From contig LNEX01000356.1 of the NCBI GenBank assembly GCA_001464165.1, positions 1 through 54,213 on the forward strand: a stretch of 54,213 nt of DNA, in the 5' to 3' direction. The notes beneath the pieces were generated by a model. The model saw only the letters and a program-made list of their open reading frames with translations, was not told the origin of the DNA and searched no databases. The stretch is from a bacterium Ga0077546. Lineage in GTDB: Bacteria; Cyanobacteriota; Vampirovibrionia; Obscuribacterales; Obscuribacteraceae. Within the stretch, counting starts at the first letter, position 1. Each line of letters begins with the position of its first letter. Positions 34,543 through 42,710 of this stretch are shown in pieces. The translations under genes and the position numbers were made by a program.

Positions 34543-36411
34543 ATGTCAAACTCATCTAACTCTTTCTTAGAAACCTTAAAACAAAGGCCATTATTGGCCG
34601 ACGGGGGTATCGGTACCCTCTTGTACTCAAGGGGCGCTTCAACAGAGGCCTGCTTCGAGCATCTTAATTTGACCAAGCAAGAAACAATTCAACAACTTCA
34701 CGTCGATTACATCAACGCCGGAGCTGAAATTATTGAAACAAATTCTTTTTCTGGTAACAGAATTAAACTTGCCAACAGTGGTCTGGAAAATGATGTCTGG
34801 AAAATCAATGTTTGGGCCGCAAAAATTGCTCGAAACGCCCGAGAAATAGCAGGTCAGCCAACTTTCGTAGCCGGATCTGTCGGCCCCACCGGCAAACTAT
34901 TGCCCCCACTTGGGGATACCGCCCTAGACGAACTCGATTATGCCTTCAAGGAACAAATGGAAGCCCTCCTTGCGGGCGGCGTCGATCTTTTCATGATTGA
35001 GACAATGTCGAGCCTAGAGGAAACAGCAATTGCCGTGCGCGCCGCTCGCAGCCTGTCCAAACTACCGGTAGTGGCACAGCTTTCATTTTCAGTAGAGGGA
35101 CACACGCTACTTGGAGCAACGCCAGAAGATGTTGCTCGGCTAATTCGTGATTTAGGTGACGACGCCCCTGATGTCATTGGTATCAATTGCGGTGCCGGCC
35201 CTGGGCCAGTTTTCGATTCACTAATTCGCCTTACAGCAGCAATTCGCACACTCAAGCTCGATGCGGGAAAACTTACTTTTTCATGCTTGCCGAATGCCGG
35301 TCAACCCAGCTTAATCGGCGGTCGACCCGTCTTCATGAGCAAGCCACACTACTGTGCCTCGTACATTGAGCCCTATCTCAGAGCTGGAGCAAGAATCGTC
35401 GGCGGCTGCTGCGGTACAACACCCGAGCACATCAAAGAAATGAGAAAGAGCCTTGATGCCTACTTGGCCAAGGCCACTCAACCTCATATTGAGATTAGCG
35501 CCGGCTCCAGTATCCCAGAAACAGTGCTTTTTCATCCTGACTCACTTGATTTGTCAGACGACAAACCGAAAGAAAGCCTTTCATTAAAAACTCATTTAAG
35601 AAATCTAAGAGCCGGAAACGGCAAACAAGACTTTTATGTGTCTATTGAACTTGATCCACCGAAAGGCGCAGGCACCAAGAAAATTCTGGCAGCAGCAGAT
35701 CTACTTTTCAAAGCTGGCGCCGATGCCATAAATGTTGGCGACAGCCCAATGGCTAGAGTGAGGATGTCGTCTTTAGCTACCTGCCAGTTGATAAGTCAAA
35801 AGGTGGGAGTCGATACAATTATCCACTTCACCACCCGCGATCGTAATTTGATGGGTATGCAAGCAGATCTATTGGGCTGTCAGGCCTTGGGCTTACAAAA
35901 CATTCTAGCGCTCACAGGAGACCCACCAGCTTTAGGCAATTACGCTCATGCCACAGCCGTTTACGATGTCGATTCAATTGGCTTGATTCGCATAATTTCG
36001 CAACTAAATGCGGGACAAGACATTGCCGGCAATACCATAGGAACTCCACTAAATCTTTCTATCGGCTGCGCCCTCAACCCCACAGCTCAGAACCGCGCCA
36101 TGGAGCTTGAGCGCCTCCGTAAAAAAATAGAAGCTGGTGCTCACTTTGTCATGACCCAACCAATCTATCAAGTTAGTGACCTCACTGATTTCTTAGAGCA
36201 ATTCGGCGATCTCCCCTTACCGCTTTTGGTCGGCATTATGCCCTTGCACTCAAGCAAGCATGCCGAGTACCTGCACAACGAAGTGCCAGGAATTTCTATA
36301 CCTGAAAAGGTTAGGAAACAAATGGCCGAAGCCGGTGAGGCTGGTTCGCAAAAAGGCTTAGAGCTGGCAGAAGAGCTGTTGGCTGAGGTTCGAGATCTTT
36401 GGCAGCACTAG
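34543..36411 (+). CDS. bifunctional homocysteine S-methyltransferase / methylenetetrahydrofolate reductase
   Basis: The 622-residue fusion has an N-terminal homocysteine methyltransferase domain (residues 1-300; zinc Cys in GINCGAG and the GGCCGTTPEH pair) and a C-terminal MetF-type domain (about 345-615; YVSIELDPPKG start, ILALTGDPPALG, HFVMTQPIY). It would make 5-methyl-THF and also methylate homocysteine from another donor such as S-methylmethionine. The same layout is known from Bacillus YitJ. MetH is 9 kb downstream on the other strand, so this MetF half could be its methyl-THF source. Both domains look complete. Confidence 0.92.
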   Translation: MSNSSNSFLETLKQRPLLADGGIGTLLYSRGASTEACFEHLNLTKQETIQQLHVDYINAGAEIIETNSFSGNRIKLANSGLENDVWKINVWAAKIARNAREIAGQPTFVAGSVGPTGKLLPPLGDTALDELDYAFKEQMEALLAGGVDLFMIETMSSLEETAIAVRAARSLSKLPVVAQLSFSVEGHTLLGATPEDVARLIRDLGDDAPDVIGINCGAGPGPVFDSLIRLTAAIRTLKLDAGKLTFSCLPNAGQPSLIGGRPVFMSKPHYCASYIEPYLRAGARIVGGCCGTTPEHIKEMRKSLDAYLAKATQPHIEISAGSSIPETVLFHPDSLDLSDDKPKESLSLKTHLRNLRAGNGKQDFYVSIELDPPKGAGTKKILAAADLLFKAGADAINVGDSPMARVRMSSLATCQLISQKVGVDTIIHFTTRDRNLMGMQADLLGCQALGLQNILALTGDPPALGNYAHATAVYDVDSIGLIRIISQLNAGQDIAGNTIGTPLNLSIGCALNPTAQNRAMELERLRKKIEAGAHFVMTQPIYQVSDLTDFLEQFGDLPLPLLVGIMPLHSSKHAEYLHNEVPGISIPEKVRKQMAEAGEAGSQKGLELAEELLAEVRDLWQH

Positions 36412-36450
36412 TCAAACGGCTTAAGATCAACGGCACTCAAACCCAGTAAC

Positions 36451-37323
36451 TTAGCCAACAACAAACTGGCAACGCACTGCACGCACATGGTTTTCCATTT
36501 CTTGAGCCTGAGCCACCCTATTGGTTTTGCGCAGTAGTTTGGCATATTGTTCTTCTACATCAGCAAAACGAGGATGATCTTTGCTATAGACTTTCTGCCG
36601 AATTGCCAAAGCGCGTTTAAAAAGCGGCTCAGACAGTTCAAAACGAGTCTGAAAATAATATAGTCGAGCTAAGTTCTTAAGCGAGGTCGAAACTAACGGA
36701 TGCTCACAACCAAGCGACTTCTCCCGAATTTGCAAAGCCTCCAGCAAGATTGGCTCCATTTCGCGATAGAGGCGGCGGCGACAATAATGATCGGCCAACT
36801 TGGTTAACAAATCGGCCACATGAGGATGGTCTTTTCCCATCATTTGCCGCACTGAAGCAACTTCCAACTCAGCTTCCTTTTCATGCTCATCAGGAAAACC
36901 AGTGGGCCAACCCAAGGCCATAGACTGCGGAATTGCGTCTAGCGAAGTTGAAGAATCGGTCATTGACTGCTTCCAATCGCTAGCTGCTCGCGGATAGACA
37001 GCAGTTGGAGTGCTCTTCTTCCGCACGGTCATAACCTTCTCAAGACACTTCTTAGTATCAGCGACTTCAGCACGGTATGGCCCGAGAGTTCTTTCCATGA
37101 TTTCTAGAGCCCTTCTATAAAGAGCTTCGGCATTTTCCAGCATACCTTTATTGAAATATAAATCAGCCAGCTTAGAAACGGTTGCCGCGACCTCTGGGCT
37201 ATCCTGCCCCAAGGCTTGCTCCTGAATAGTAAGGAACTTCTCTAGTTCAGGAATGGTTTCACACTTCATAACTGCCTCAAAAAAGGAATCTACGAATATC
37301 GGCTCAACTTCTTTCGAAGTCAA
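36451..37323 (-). CDS. TPR-repeat protein (kinesin-light-chain type)
   Basis: The 290-residue protein has at least five TPRs of the KLC type: VAATVSKLADLYFNKGMLENAEALYRRALEIMERTLG near residues 45-80 and HPHVADLLTKLADHYCRRRLYREMEPILLEALQIREKSLG near 160-200 are the clearest. There is no signal peptide. It starts with TTG 37323 and is divergent from the LRV-repeat gene across a 301-base region with repeats. Likely a scaffold; partner unknown. Confidence 0.78.
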   Translation of the reverse strand: MTSKEVEPIFVDSFFEAVMKCETIPELEKFLTIQEQALGQDSPEVAATVSKLADLYFNKGMLENAEALYRRALEIMERTLGPYRAEVADTKKCLEKVMTVRKKSTPTAVYPRAASDWKQSMTDSSTSLDAIPQSMALGWPTGFPDEHEKEAELEVASVRQMMGKDHPHVADLLTKLADHYCRRRLYREMEPILLEALQIREKSLGCEHPLVSTSLKNLARLYYFQTRFELSEPLFKRALAIRQKVYSKDHPRFADVEEQYAKLLRKTNRVAQAQEMENHVRAVRCQFVVG

Positions 37324-37624
37324 AACGGTTCAATATTGCCGGGAAACCCAAAAGGCAAATTACTAAATAGAATGATCTCCCGAAAAGCTATAGAATTTTA
37401 GCTCTCGTCTATATTCTTACCCAGATAAACAAGCCGCGGCTAGAGCCTTACCCTATAACTTTGTACGGGATTAGTATAGAAGGGGCGAACCTATAGGTTA
37501 GCCATAACAACAATACGGTAGAACCTATACCCAGCCCCTCAGCCACTGGGATAGCATCAATATAGGTGTAAAGTCGGCGGTATTAACAGCTAGATTTAGA
37601 AGCTGCAAATGGGGTTAGTGTTGG
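37324..37624. other. divergent intergenic region with repeated ACCTATA/TATAGGT elements
   Basis: AACCTATAGGTT (37488-37499) is a perfect 12-base palindrome. ACCTATA recurs at 37523-37529, and its complement TATAGGT at 37561-37567; between them CCCAG (37530-37534) and CTGGG (37546-37550) form an inner stem. AGGGGC/GCCCCT (37481-37486 and 37534-37539) enclose part of it. This allows alternative pairings, as in a regulatory RNA leader, or could be an operator array for a dimeric regulator. Confidence 0.45.
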
Positions 37625-39142
37625 ATGGGATCCTTTAAAGATAGGATAATTCGACTGTTGAAAAACATAGTCGAAGATGCCGAACGAGAGAAAGAAACCG
37701 AGGCGCAAAAGGCCCTCGCTCGCCAGGCATTAAACCCAGCTAGTAACGGCGCTGAAGCAAAAAGTGAGACACCCTCAGAGCTTGAAGGCAAGACAAATAC
37801 TGATTCCGACACAATTCACAATTTATTGCATCAAGGCAAAGACAGTTTATCAACTCGCTTCCTCTCAGCCGGACAGCCTGAAATAGTGGCGTTGCCTCCG
37901 TCGACCTTGAGCCGCGACGCGGCAAACCTGGTCGACCCGTCGTTTGCTCGTTCACAACTCGATTCATCATGGCACCACGTAGATGCCATAAAAGCCGAAG
38001 TCGACAAAAACGAAGCAGCGAAAGCTAAACTGAAAAAAAACGAGAGCAAACGCAGCAAAGAATTTGATTTTGCTGACCTGTCTAAATCAGAGGGCCAAAC
38101 AAGACTCTACAGCGGTTATTCCGAGGAAGAGCCAACCCTGCTTGCAGCTCAATGGCACTGCACCCCTGACGATACACTAATAGGAAGCAATTCATCGCCG
38201 ACAGAAGAATCTTTCAACCGCGCCGCCGAAAACGTCTCTACTTCTCCCGCTACCCTAGCCTGGCTATCTTCTCTTGTCTCACCAGAAGTACGCGCTTCAG
38301 TGGCGGCAAACCTGCAGACGCCACCCGAAACCTTACGTAAACTGGCAAATGATGTCGACAATACAGTTCGTCTTTCGGTAGCAACTAACCCCAATACTCC
38401 GTCTGATGTACTAAGAAATCTCACCCGTGACGCCAGCAAACTGACGGCTTCTGAGGCGCAATCGGCACTGTGCGCCAGAGGCGATGTGGTCGAAGCAGAG
38501 AGAAAGAGCCAAAATTTACTCACCAATAACCGCTTCAACCCTACCTCCAATCATCTTATTGCCTCCTACACATGCCTTGACGCAGTCATGCCAGATGGCA
38601 TCAATGATGGCAGTAAGGCTGATAGCGAGTGGCAATCACTAAACAGCGATGGTGCCCAAAAAGCCTACAAGCAACAGAAGGACACTGTCAAAGACCTTAA
38701 ATTCAACCCTAGTGTCTCCAACCCCAACGGACCTCGGGACATCGCCAAAGAGCTGACGCCGCACTCAGCCTTCGACAGTCCACCAGAAAATGCCTCCCCC
38801 CAAGAAAAAATTGCCTTCCTCAAAATGATCGCCACTCGTCTAAGCACCCCACCAGCAAAACTGGCTGAGCTTGCTCAAAGCGAAAGCATCGAAATTCGAG
38901 CTGCGGTAGCAGAAAATATCAACACTCCAGCCGAAGCTTTTGCCCTGCTAGCAAAAGACAGCCAGGCACAAGTGAAATTGAGGGTAATAGACAACAGCAA
39001 TTGCCCCAGCCACGTACTAGAATTGCTCAAAGACGATCAAGACCCATATGTTGGTTATGAGGCCAAAAATCAGCTCAAGCGCATTCAAAATTCACTGGCG
39101 CAGGAACGCTCAGGCAACTACAGAACCGAAGGTTTGCTTTAA
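37625..39142 (+). CDS. cytosolic protein with leucine-rich-variant (LRV/HEAT-like) repeats
   Basis: The 505-residue protein has no signal peptide. Two blocks of LRV-type helical repeats are clear: residues about 200-290 (SPEVRASVAANLQTPPETLRKLA, NTVRLSVATNPNTPSDVLRNLT) and 400-490 (SIEIRAAVAENINTPAEAFALLA, QVKLRVIDNSNCPSHVLELL). The pattern Val-Arg-x-x-Val-Ala-x-Asn-x-x-Thr-Pro is typical. The usual LRV 4Fe-4S cysteine cluster is absent. The region between is polar, Asn/Asp-rich. Function unknown; probably protein binding. Confidence 0.75.
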   Translation: MGSFKDRIIRLLKNIVEDAEREKETEAQKALARQALNPASNGAEAKSETPSELEGKTNTDSDTIHNLLHQGKDSLSTRFLSAGQPEIVALPPSTLSRDAANLVDPSFARSQLDSSWHHVDAIKAEVDKNEAAKAKLKKNESKRSKEFDFADLSKSEGQTRLYSGYSEEEPTLLAAQWHCTPDDTLIGSNSSPTEESFNRAAENVSTSPATLAWLSSLVSPEVRASVAANLQTPPETLRKLANDVDNTVRLSVATNPNTPSDVLRNLTRDASKLTASEAQSALCARGDVVEAERKSQNLLTNNRFNPTSNHLIASYTCLDAVMPDGINDGSKADSEWQSLNSDGAQKAYKQQKDTVKDLKFNPSVSNPNGPRDIAKELTPHSAFDSPPENASPQEKIAFLKMIATRLSTPPAKLAELAQSESIEIRAAVAENINTPAEAFALLAKDSQAQVKLRVIDNSNCPSHVLELLKDDQDPYVGYEAKNQLKRIQNSLAQERSGNYRTEGLL

Positions 39143-39170
39143 GCGGTTTGCTCTAAGCGGTTTGCTCTAA
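39129..39170 (+). repeat. three tandem 14-base repeats across a stop codon
   Basis: GCGGTTTGCTCTAA occurs twice exactly (39143-39156 and 39157-39170), preceded by a diverged copy (39129-39142) that contains the stop of the LRV gene. The repeats carry TAA in register, so each copy would give a stop. Confidence 0.85.
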
Positions 39171-39199
39171 ATAAATCCCGCGGTGCTTTAAAAAATACA

Positions 39200-39233
39200 G
39201 AAAAAAGTAGTTTCCATGGAAACTACTTTTTTC
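39200..39233. terminator. bidirectional terminator, perfect 34-base palindrome
   Basis: Arms of 17 bases read GAAAAAAGTAGTTTCCA and its exact complement, ending in T-runs on both strands. It lies between convergent genes (LRV gene, plus; aminotransferase, minus) and would stop both. Without an unpaired loop in the DNA palindrome, the RNA hairpin would open a few central bases. Confidence 0.85.
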
Positions 39234-39271
39234 TAGCCAGTGACTAGTACCCGCCTAAATATAAATTGGGT

Positions 39272-40219
39272 TTATTTTAGGGCCGGTTCCAATTTTGATA
39301 CTACTGCTAGCGACTCTTCTAGAGCCTTGATGAACATATCGATCTGCTCATATGAAATTACCAGCGGCGGCTCAACTCTTAATACCCTTGAATTGATATA
39401 GGTACCAGAGATGAGTATATTGCGGCTGAAGAGTTCTTTAGCAACAGCATAACCCGTATCGTTACCAGTAAATTCCATTCCCAACATTAAGCCAACACCG
39501 CGAATTTTAGAGAGTACATCAGGGAACTGCTTAGCCAGCTGTGTTACTTTCTCGATAATGTAATCGCCCTTCTCTTTAGCTTGCTTGGGCAAGTCTTCAT
39601 CAAGCAATATTGAGATTGTCGCAATTGCAGCGGCACAGGCTAATGGGTTGCCACCAAAAGTAGTGGTATGCAAGAACGGATTCTCGACATACTTGGCCCA
39701 AACTTTTTCGTTACCGACAACGGCCCCAATCGGCATGACACCGCCACCGAAGGCCTTGCCCAATGCCATTAAGTCGGGCACGACGCCTTCGTAATCGCAG
39801 TAGAACATTTTACCGGTGCGCCCCATACCACTTTGCACTTCATCGAATACAAGCATGGCGCCGTATTTGTCACAGAGTTCGCGAGCGCTAGCGAGGTAAC
39901 CAGGAGGGGCAACGTTTATACCGCCTTCACCTTGAATTGGTTCAACCACAAAAGCAGCCACTCGATCTCCACTAAAATCAGCACAGCTCAGTGTAGTCTC
40001 TAGGGCTTTAACATCGCCAAAGGGAATATGGCTCCAGTTCAATAGCGGCATAAAGGGTTCGCGGAACATGGCCTTAGATGTACCGCCAAGCGATCCCAGA
40101 GTTTTACCATGAAAAGCACCGACAGTTCCGACAAAATGCTTGCGTCCGGTGGCCAACATGGCCATTTTCATGCATCCTTCTACAGATTCAGTACCTGAAT
40201 TGGAGAAGAATGAATAGTT
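39272..40219 (-). CDS. patA: class III aminotransferase, C-terminal part (putrescine/ornithine type, interrupted)
   Basis: This part carries NYSFFSNSGTESVEGCMKMA, GAFHGKTLGSLGG, the cofactor Asp in MLVFDEVQSGMGRTG, and the Schiff-base Lys in ALGKAFGGGVMPIGA. HTTTFGGNPLACAAA and the end VLRVEPPLVISYEQID closely resemble E. coli PatA (YgjG), which transaminates putrescine. ATG 40171 is the first start codon, but homology extends upstream to 40219. The N-terminal part lies in another frame at 40218-40580. Substrate choice between putrescine and ornithine is not certain. Confidence 0.85.
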   Translation of the reverse strand, partial: NYSFFSNSGTESVEGCMKMAMLATGRKHFVGTVGAFHGKTLGSLGGTSKAMFREPFMPLLNWSHIPFGDVKALETTLSCADFSGDRVAAFVVEPIQGEGGINVAPPGYLASARELCDKYGAMLVFDEVQSGMGRTGKMFYCDYEGVVPDLMALGKAFGGGVMPIGAVVGNEKVWAKYVENPFLHTTTFGGNPLACAAAIATISILLDEDLPKQAKEKGDYIIEKVTQLAKQFPDVLSKIRGVGLMLGMEFTGNDTGYAVAKELFSRNILISGTYINSRVLRVEPPLVISYEQIDMFIKALEESLAVVSKLEPALK

Positions 40220-40580
40220 AAAGGGGATCGATTAATTCTTGCGAGTGAATCGCTTGACGCTCAAGCTGTTCTGTTACAGCCTTCAAGACTCGCGGATGTC
40301 GGTGACCGACGTTATAAACGCCATAACCGCCCAACATGTCAATAAATTCTTTACCGTTTATATCGCGAAAAACCGCTCCATTATCTTCCCATTCAACAGC
40401 CGTATAGTCTGTACTGACTGATTTTCTATACTTCAAGAAGCCAGCATTGACGTGATCGGTCCAATAACGAACAGAATCGGCAATAACTTTATCGCGCTCC
40501 TCTTGGGTGAGCTTTTTCTTTCCGATAAGCTCCAGTACCTCCCTGGATTTTGCCTGAGCTGTCTCCAGATCTTGAGCCAT
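40218..40580 (-). CDS. patA: class III aminotransferase, N-terminal part (interrupted)
   Basis: I take ATG 40580 (MAQDLETAQAK), with GGGAG 7 bases upstream; GTG 40595 is less likely. The fragment has the PatA-type N-terminus (SVRYWTDHVNAGFLKYRKSV, GKEFIDMLGGYGVYNVGHRHP) and ends with HSQELIDPL and a stop. In PatA about 15-16 residues follow (an Ala-Lys-Thr-Leu helix and Thr-Pro-Gly) before the YSFF strand, which here begins immediately in the next frame. The deletion is therefore about 47 bases (3n+2). Confidence 0.82.
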   Translation of the reverse strand: MAQDLETAQAKSREVLELIGKKKLTQEERDKVIADSVRYWTDHVNAGFLKYRKSVSTDYTAVEWEDNGAVFRDINGKEFIDMLGGYGVYNVGHRHPRVLKAVTEQLERQAIHSQELIDPL

Positions 40581-40718
40581 TTTTTTTACTCCCACGTTTT
40601 TAGCAGCCTAATACAAATTCAAGTACTGCTTTATGACAACTGGGATATTCTACGCCTGCGCTTGGTTTAAATCAAAAAAACAGAGCAAAAACATAGCAAC
40701 TTCTTCATGACAACAAAT

Positions 40719-41261
40719 TTACGGGACAATCCCTCGACTCCATTTGGAAGTTTCGCTGACCAAAAATTTATACATCCTCACACAGCTCATCTCCCGCCCA
40801 CCCGGGAGCTGCTGCTTTCCAAGGCCATCAGCTACATAGCCGTTAGCTAGATAAAAGGGCTCGGCATTCAAAGCGGCATTGAGATTAAGCCAATCAAGAC
40901 CAGCTTGGCCGGCCAAACGCTCTAATTCATTTAGAAGTGCCACCCCGATTCCTTGCCGCGATAGCCGGGGATGAACATAACAGGCGCGAATCTCGCTCAA
41001 GCGTGGCACGAGAATACCAAAACCGACCACTGTGTTGTCCATTTCAGCCACCCGAACCACTTCATCAGTACGTTGTGGCCGTTTAGCAAAGTTCTCAATG
41101 CGATCGTCAGTAACACTAGGCGACCAATCATCTAAGGTTTCTTCGTCATAATAGTCAACTGGCTCGCCATGAACAGCGGCAAAATGCACATCAAGTATGC
41201 CCCTGATATCAGTGGCTGCACTATCTTCTTCCGCTTCTCGCGCCTTGCGAATAATCAACAT
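40719..41261 (-). CDS. GNAT family N-acetyltransferase
   Basis: The 180-residue protein shows the GNAT core: AEMDNTVVGFGILVP, then RACYVHPRLSRQGIGVALLNELE, in which Arg-Gln-Gly-Ile-Gly is the acetyl-CoA pyrophosphate loop, and NAEPFYLANGYVADG near the end. It acetylates an amine on a small molecule or protein; the substrate is unknown. No operon partner is obvious; a membrane protein gene lies 28 bases upstream on the same strand. Confidence 0.88.
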   Translation of the reverse strand: MLIIRKAREAEEDSAATDIRGILDVHFAAVHGEPVDYYDEETLDDWSPSVTDDRIENFAKRPQRTDEVVRVAEMDNTVVGFGILVPRLSEIRACYVHPRLSRQGIGVALLNELERLAGQAGLDWLNLNAALNAEPFYLANGYVADGLGKQQLPGGREMSCVRMYKFLVSETSKWSRGIVP

Positions 41262-41289
41262 AGAGTGTGATTATACTTCTTTGAAGTAA

Positions 41290-42081
41290 TCAATAAGAAA
41301 GTCTTTGACCTCCGAGACTGCTAGGAGGGGCGTAGCGATCCCGCACCCGTGGGTCGTAACCGACTTTAGGCTTGACGACTTTTGGCTTGAGATTGAGGTC
41401 TTCTAAGCGAGCAAAAGGCTTGAGAAATGCAATAAGACAGTCAACGTTATCAGCATTAACCCCGCGATCACAGTAGAAGGCACTAAATAGCTTAGCCCGT
41501 CCGGTTAATGCCGGCGCAGCCGTAACATTTACCAAAGTACCCCCATTGGTAAGAGTGCAAAGATTAACGGTCAAATAGTTAGTGGCCGAGCTAGTTTGCT
41601 GCAGCTCTAACAATAAATGCCCGGCCTGAGTATCTGCCACCAAAATGTCATAACCATCAAGTTCAGCCAGCGCAAACCCAACTAGTTCACAGGCTTGATG
41701 AAAATTCTGCGGCAGTTGGATAGAGCGGCGCTCGTATGGCTTGCCAAACTGCCCCACTTGCCAGGCATGAACGAAACTGAGAAAGCAAACGAGCACAGCG
41801 GCGGCAATGGAACCACAAATTACGCTAGAGACAACCCAAGAACTAATCAGGTGCAAGTCGGCAGGGCTGGATGACTGACCGGTCACAAGCGCTAGAGGGA
41901 AAGCTAAGGCAATCGGTACAAAGAAGAGAGTGCTCAAAATCAGGGCTGCGCTCAGGCCAATTAACAGTGACTGCAGGAAAAACTGAGCATCATCAAGCTG
42001 GCCAATGGCACCGTCTAAGTCAACAATACTGCGGCTCTTTTCCAAAACAGAACGTTCTTTCGTATTCCTAGAATTTGTCAT
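41290..42081 (-). CDS. predicted membrane protein with two helices, unknown
   Basis: The 263-residue protein has two membrane segments (about 34-65 and 80-110) and a cytosolic C-terminal domain of about 130 residues (FHQACELVGFALAELDGYDILVADTQAGHLLLELQQ and later GRAKLFSAFYCDRGVNADNVDCLIAFLKPF). The domain looks alpha/beta and could be a lipoprotein-free sensor or chaperone-like domain. No family is recognised. It may be co-transcribed with the GNAT gene. Confidence 0.55.
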   Translation of the reverse strand: MTNSRNTKERSVLEKSRSIVDLDGAIGQLDDAQFFLQSLLIGLSAALILSTLFFVPIALAFPLALVTGQSSSPADLHLISSWVVSSVICGSIAAAVLVCFLSFVHAWQVGQFGKPYERRSIQLPQNFHQACELVGFALAELDGYDILVADTQAGHLLLELQQTSSATNYLTVNLCTLTNGGTLVNVTAAPALTGRAKLFSAFYCDRGVNADNVDCLIAFLKPFARLEDLNLKPKVVKPKVGYDPRVRDRYAPPSSLGGQRLSY

Positions 42082-42214
42082 AGGAGCTCATCCATAATAT
42101 TAGTAAAAATCGAAACGACTAAATCAGCATAAGGGGAACTACGTGTCAATCACGTGAAAGTCGAAATTGAAATTTCAACTTTCTATTTCAACTTTAGCTA
42201 CGTGCTTAATGCGA

Positions 42215-42679
42215 CTATTTAATCCGAACAATCGGAAAAGTATAGGTTTTTACAAACGAAAGCTTACTGTCTTGAAGAGTGCCAGCATTAAAGAAACTGA
42301 GTGTGCCCAAGGGCATCAAAACGTCAGTCGAAGTGCTCACTTGCACGTAAGGAGAGGTATGGGGCAAGGCATTTCCAGCAAAATCTTGATAGACAACTGG
42401 AGCAGACATCTTCGGCGCCGAGAGAAACCCAGAGGCCTGATAGCTCTTCAAAATGACATTGGCAAGCTTCGTTGCCTCAGTAAGATCTTGTCCCTGAGCT
42501 GCGTTACGACAAGCGTCGCGGCAAGCTCGATCATTGGCGTAGGCACCAAAAATCGCAATGCCCAAGTGCAGACCTAGAGCGACAAACACTGAAGCAAGTA
42601 GACAACCACAGACGAACTCAACGGCCAAAGAGCCCTTCGCCCTTCTCAGCCTGACTAGTCTTCTCTCTGTGTTTAACAT
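42215..42679 (-). CDS. TadE-like pseudopilin protein
   Basis: The 154-residue product has a short basic leader, then AKGSLAVEFVCGCLLASVFVALGLHLG, the hydrophobic TadE/TadF-type segment with Glu at position 5 after a Gly (G-S-L-A-V-E). The rest is an extracellular domain with two cysteines (DRACRDACRNAA). It lies after the VWA/TadG gene with a 31-base gap. Likely a minor component of a Tad-type pilus or secretion surface. Confidence 0.7.
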   Translation of the reverse strand: MLNTERRLVRLRRAKGSLAVEFVCGCLLASVFVALGLHLGIAIFGAYANDRACRDACRNAAQGQDLTEATKLANVILKSYQASGFLSAPKMSAPVVYQDFAGNALPHTSPYVQVSTSTDVLMPLGTLSFFNAGTLQDSKLSFVKTYTFPIVRIK

Positions 42680-42710
42680 AGTGCTGTTCCTTAAATTAAA
42701 GCTTACAAAA

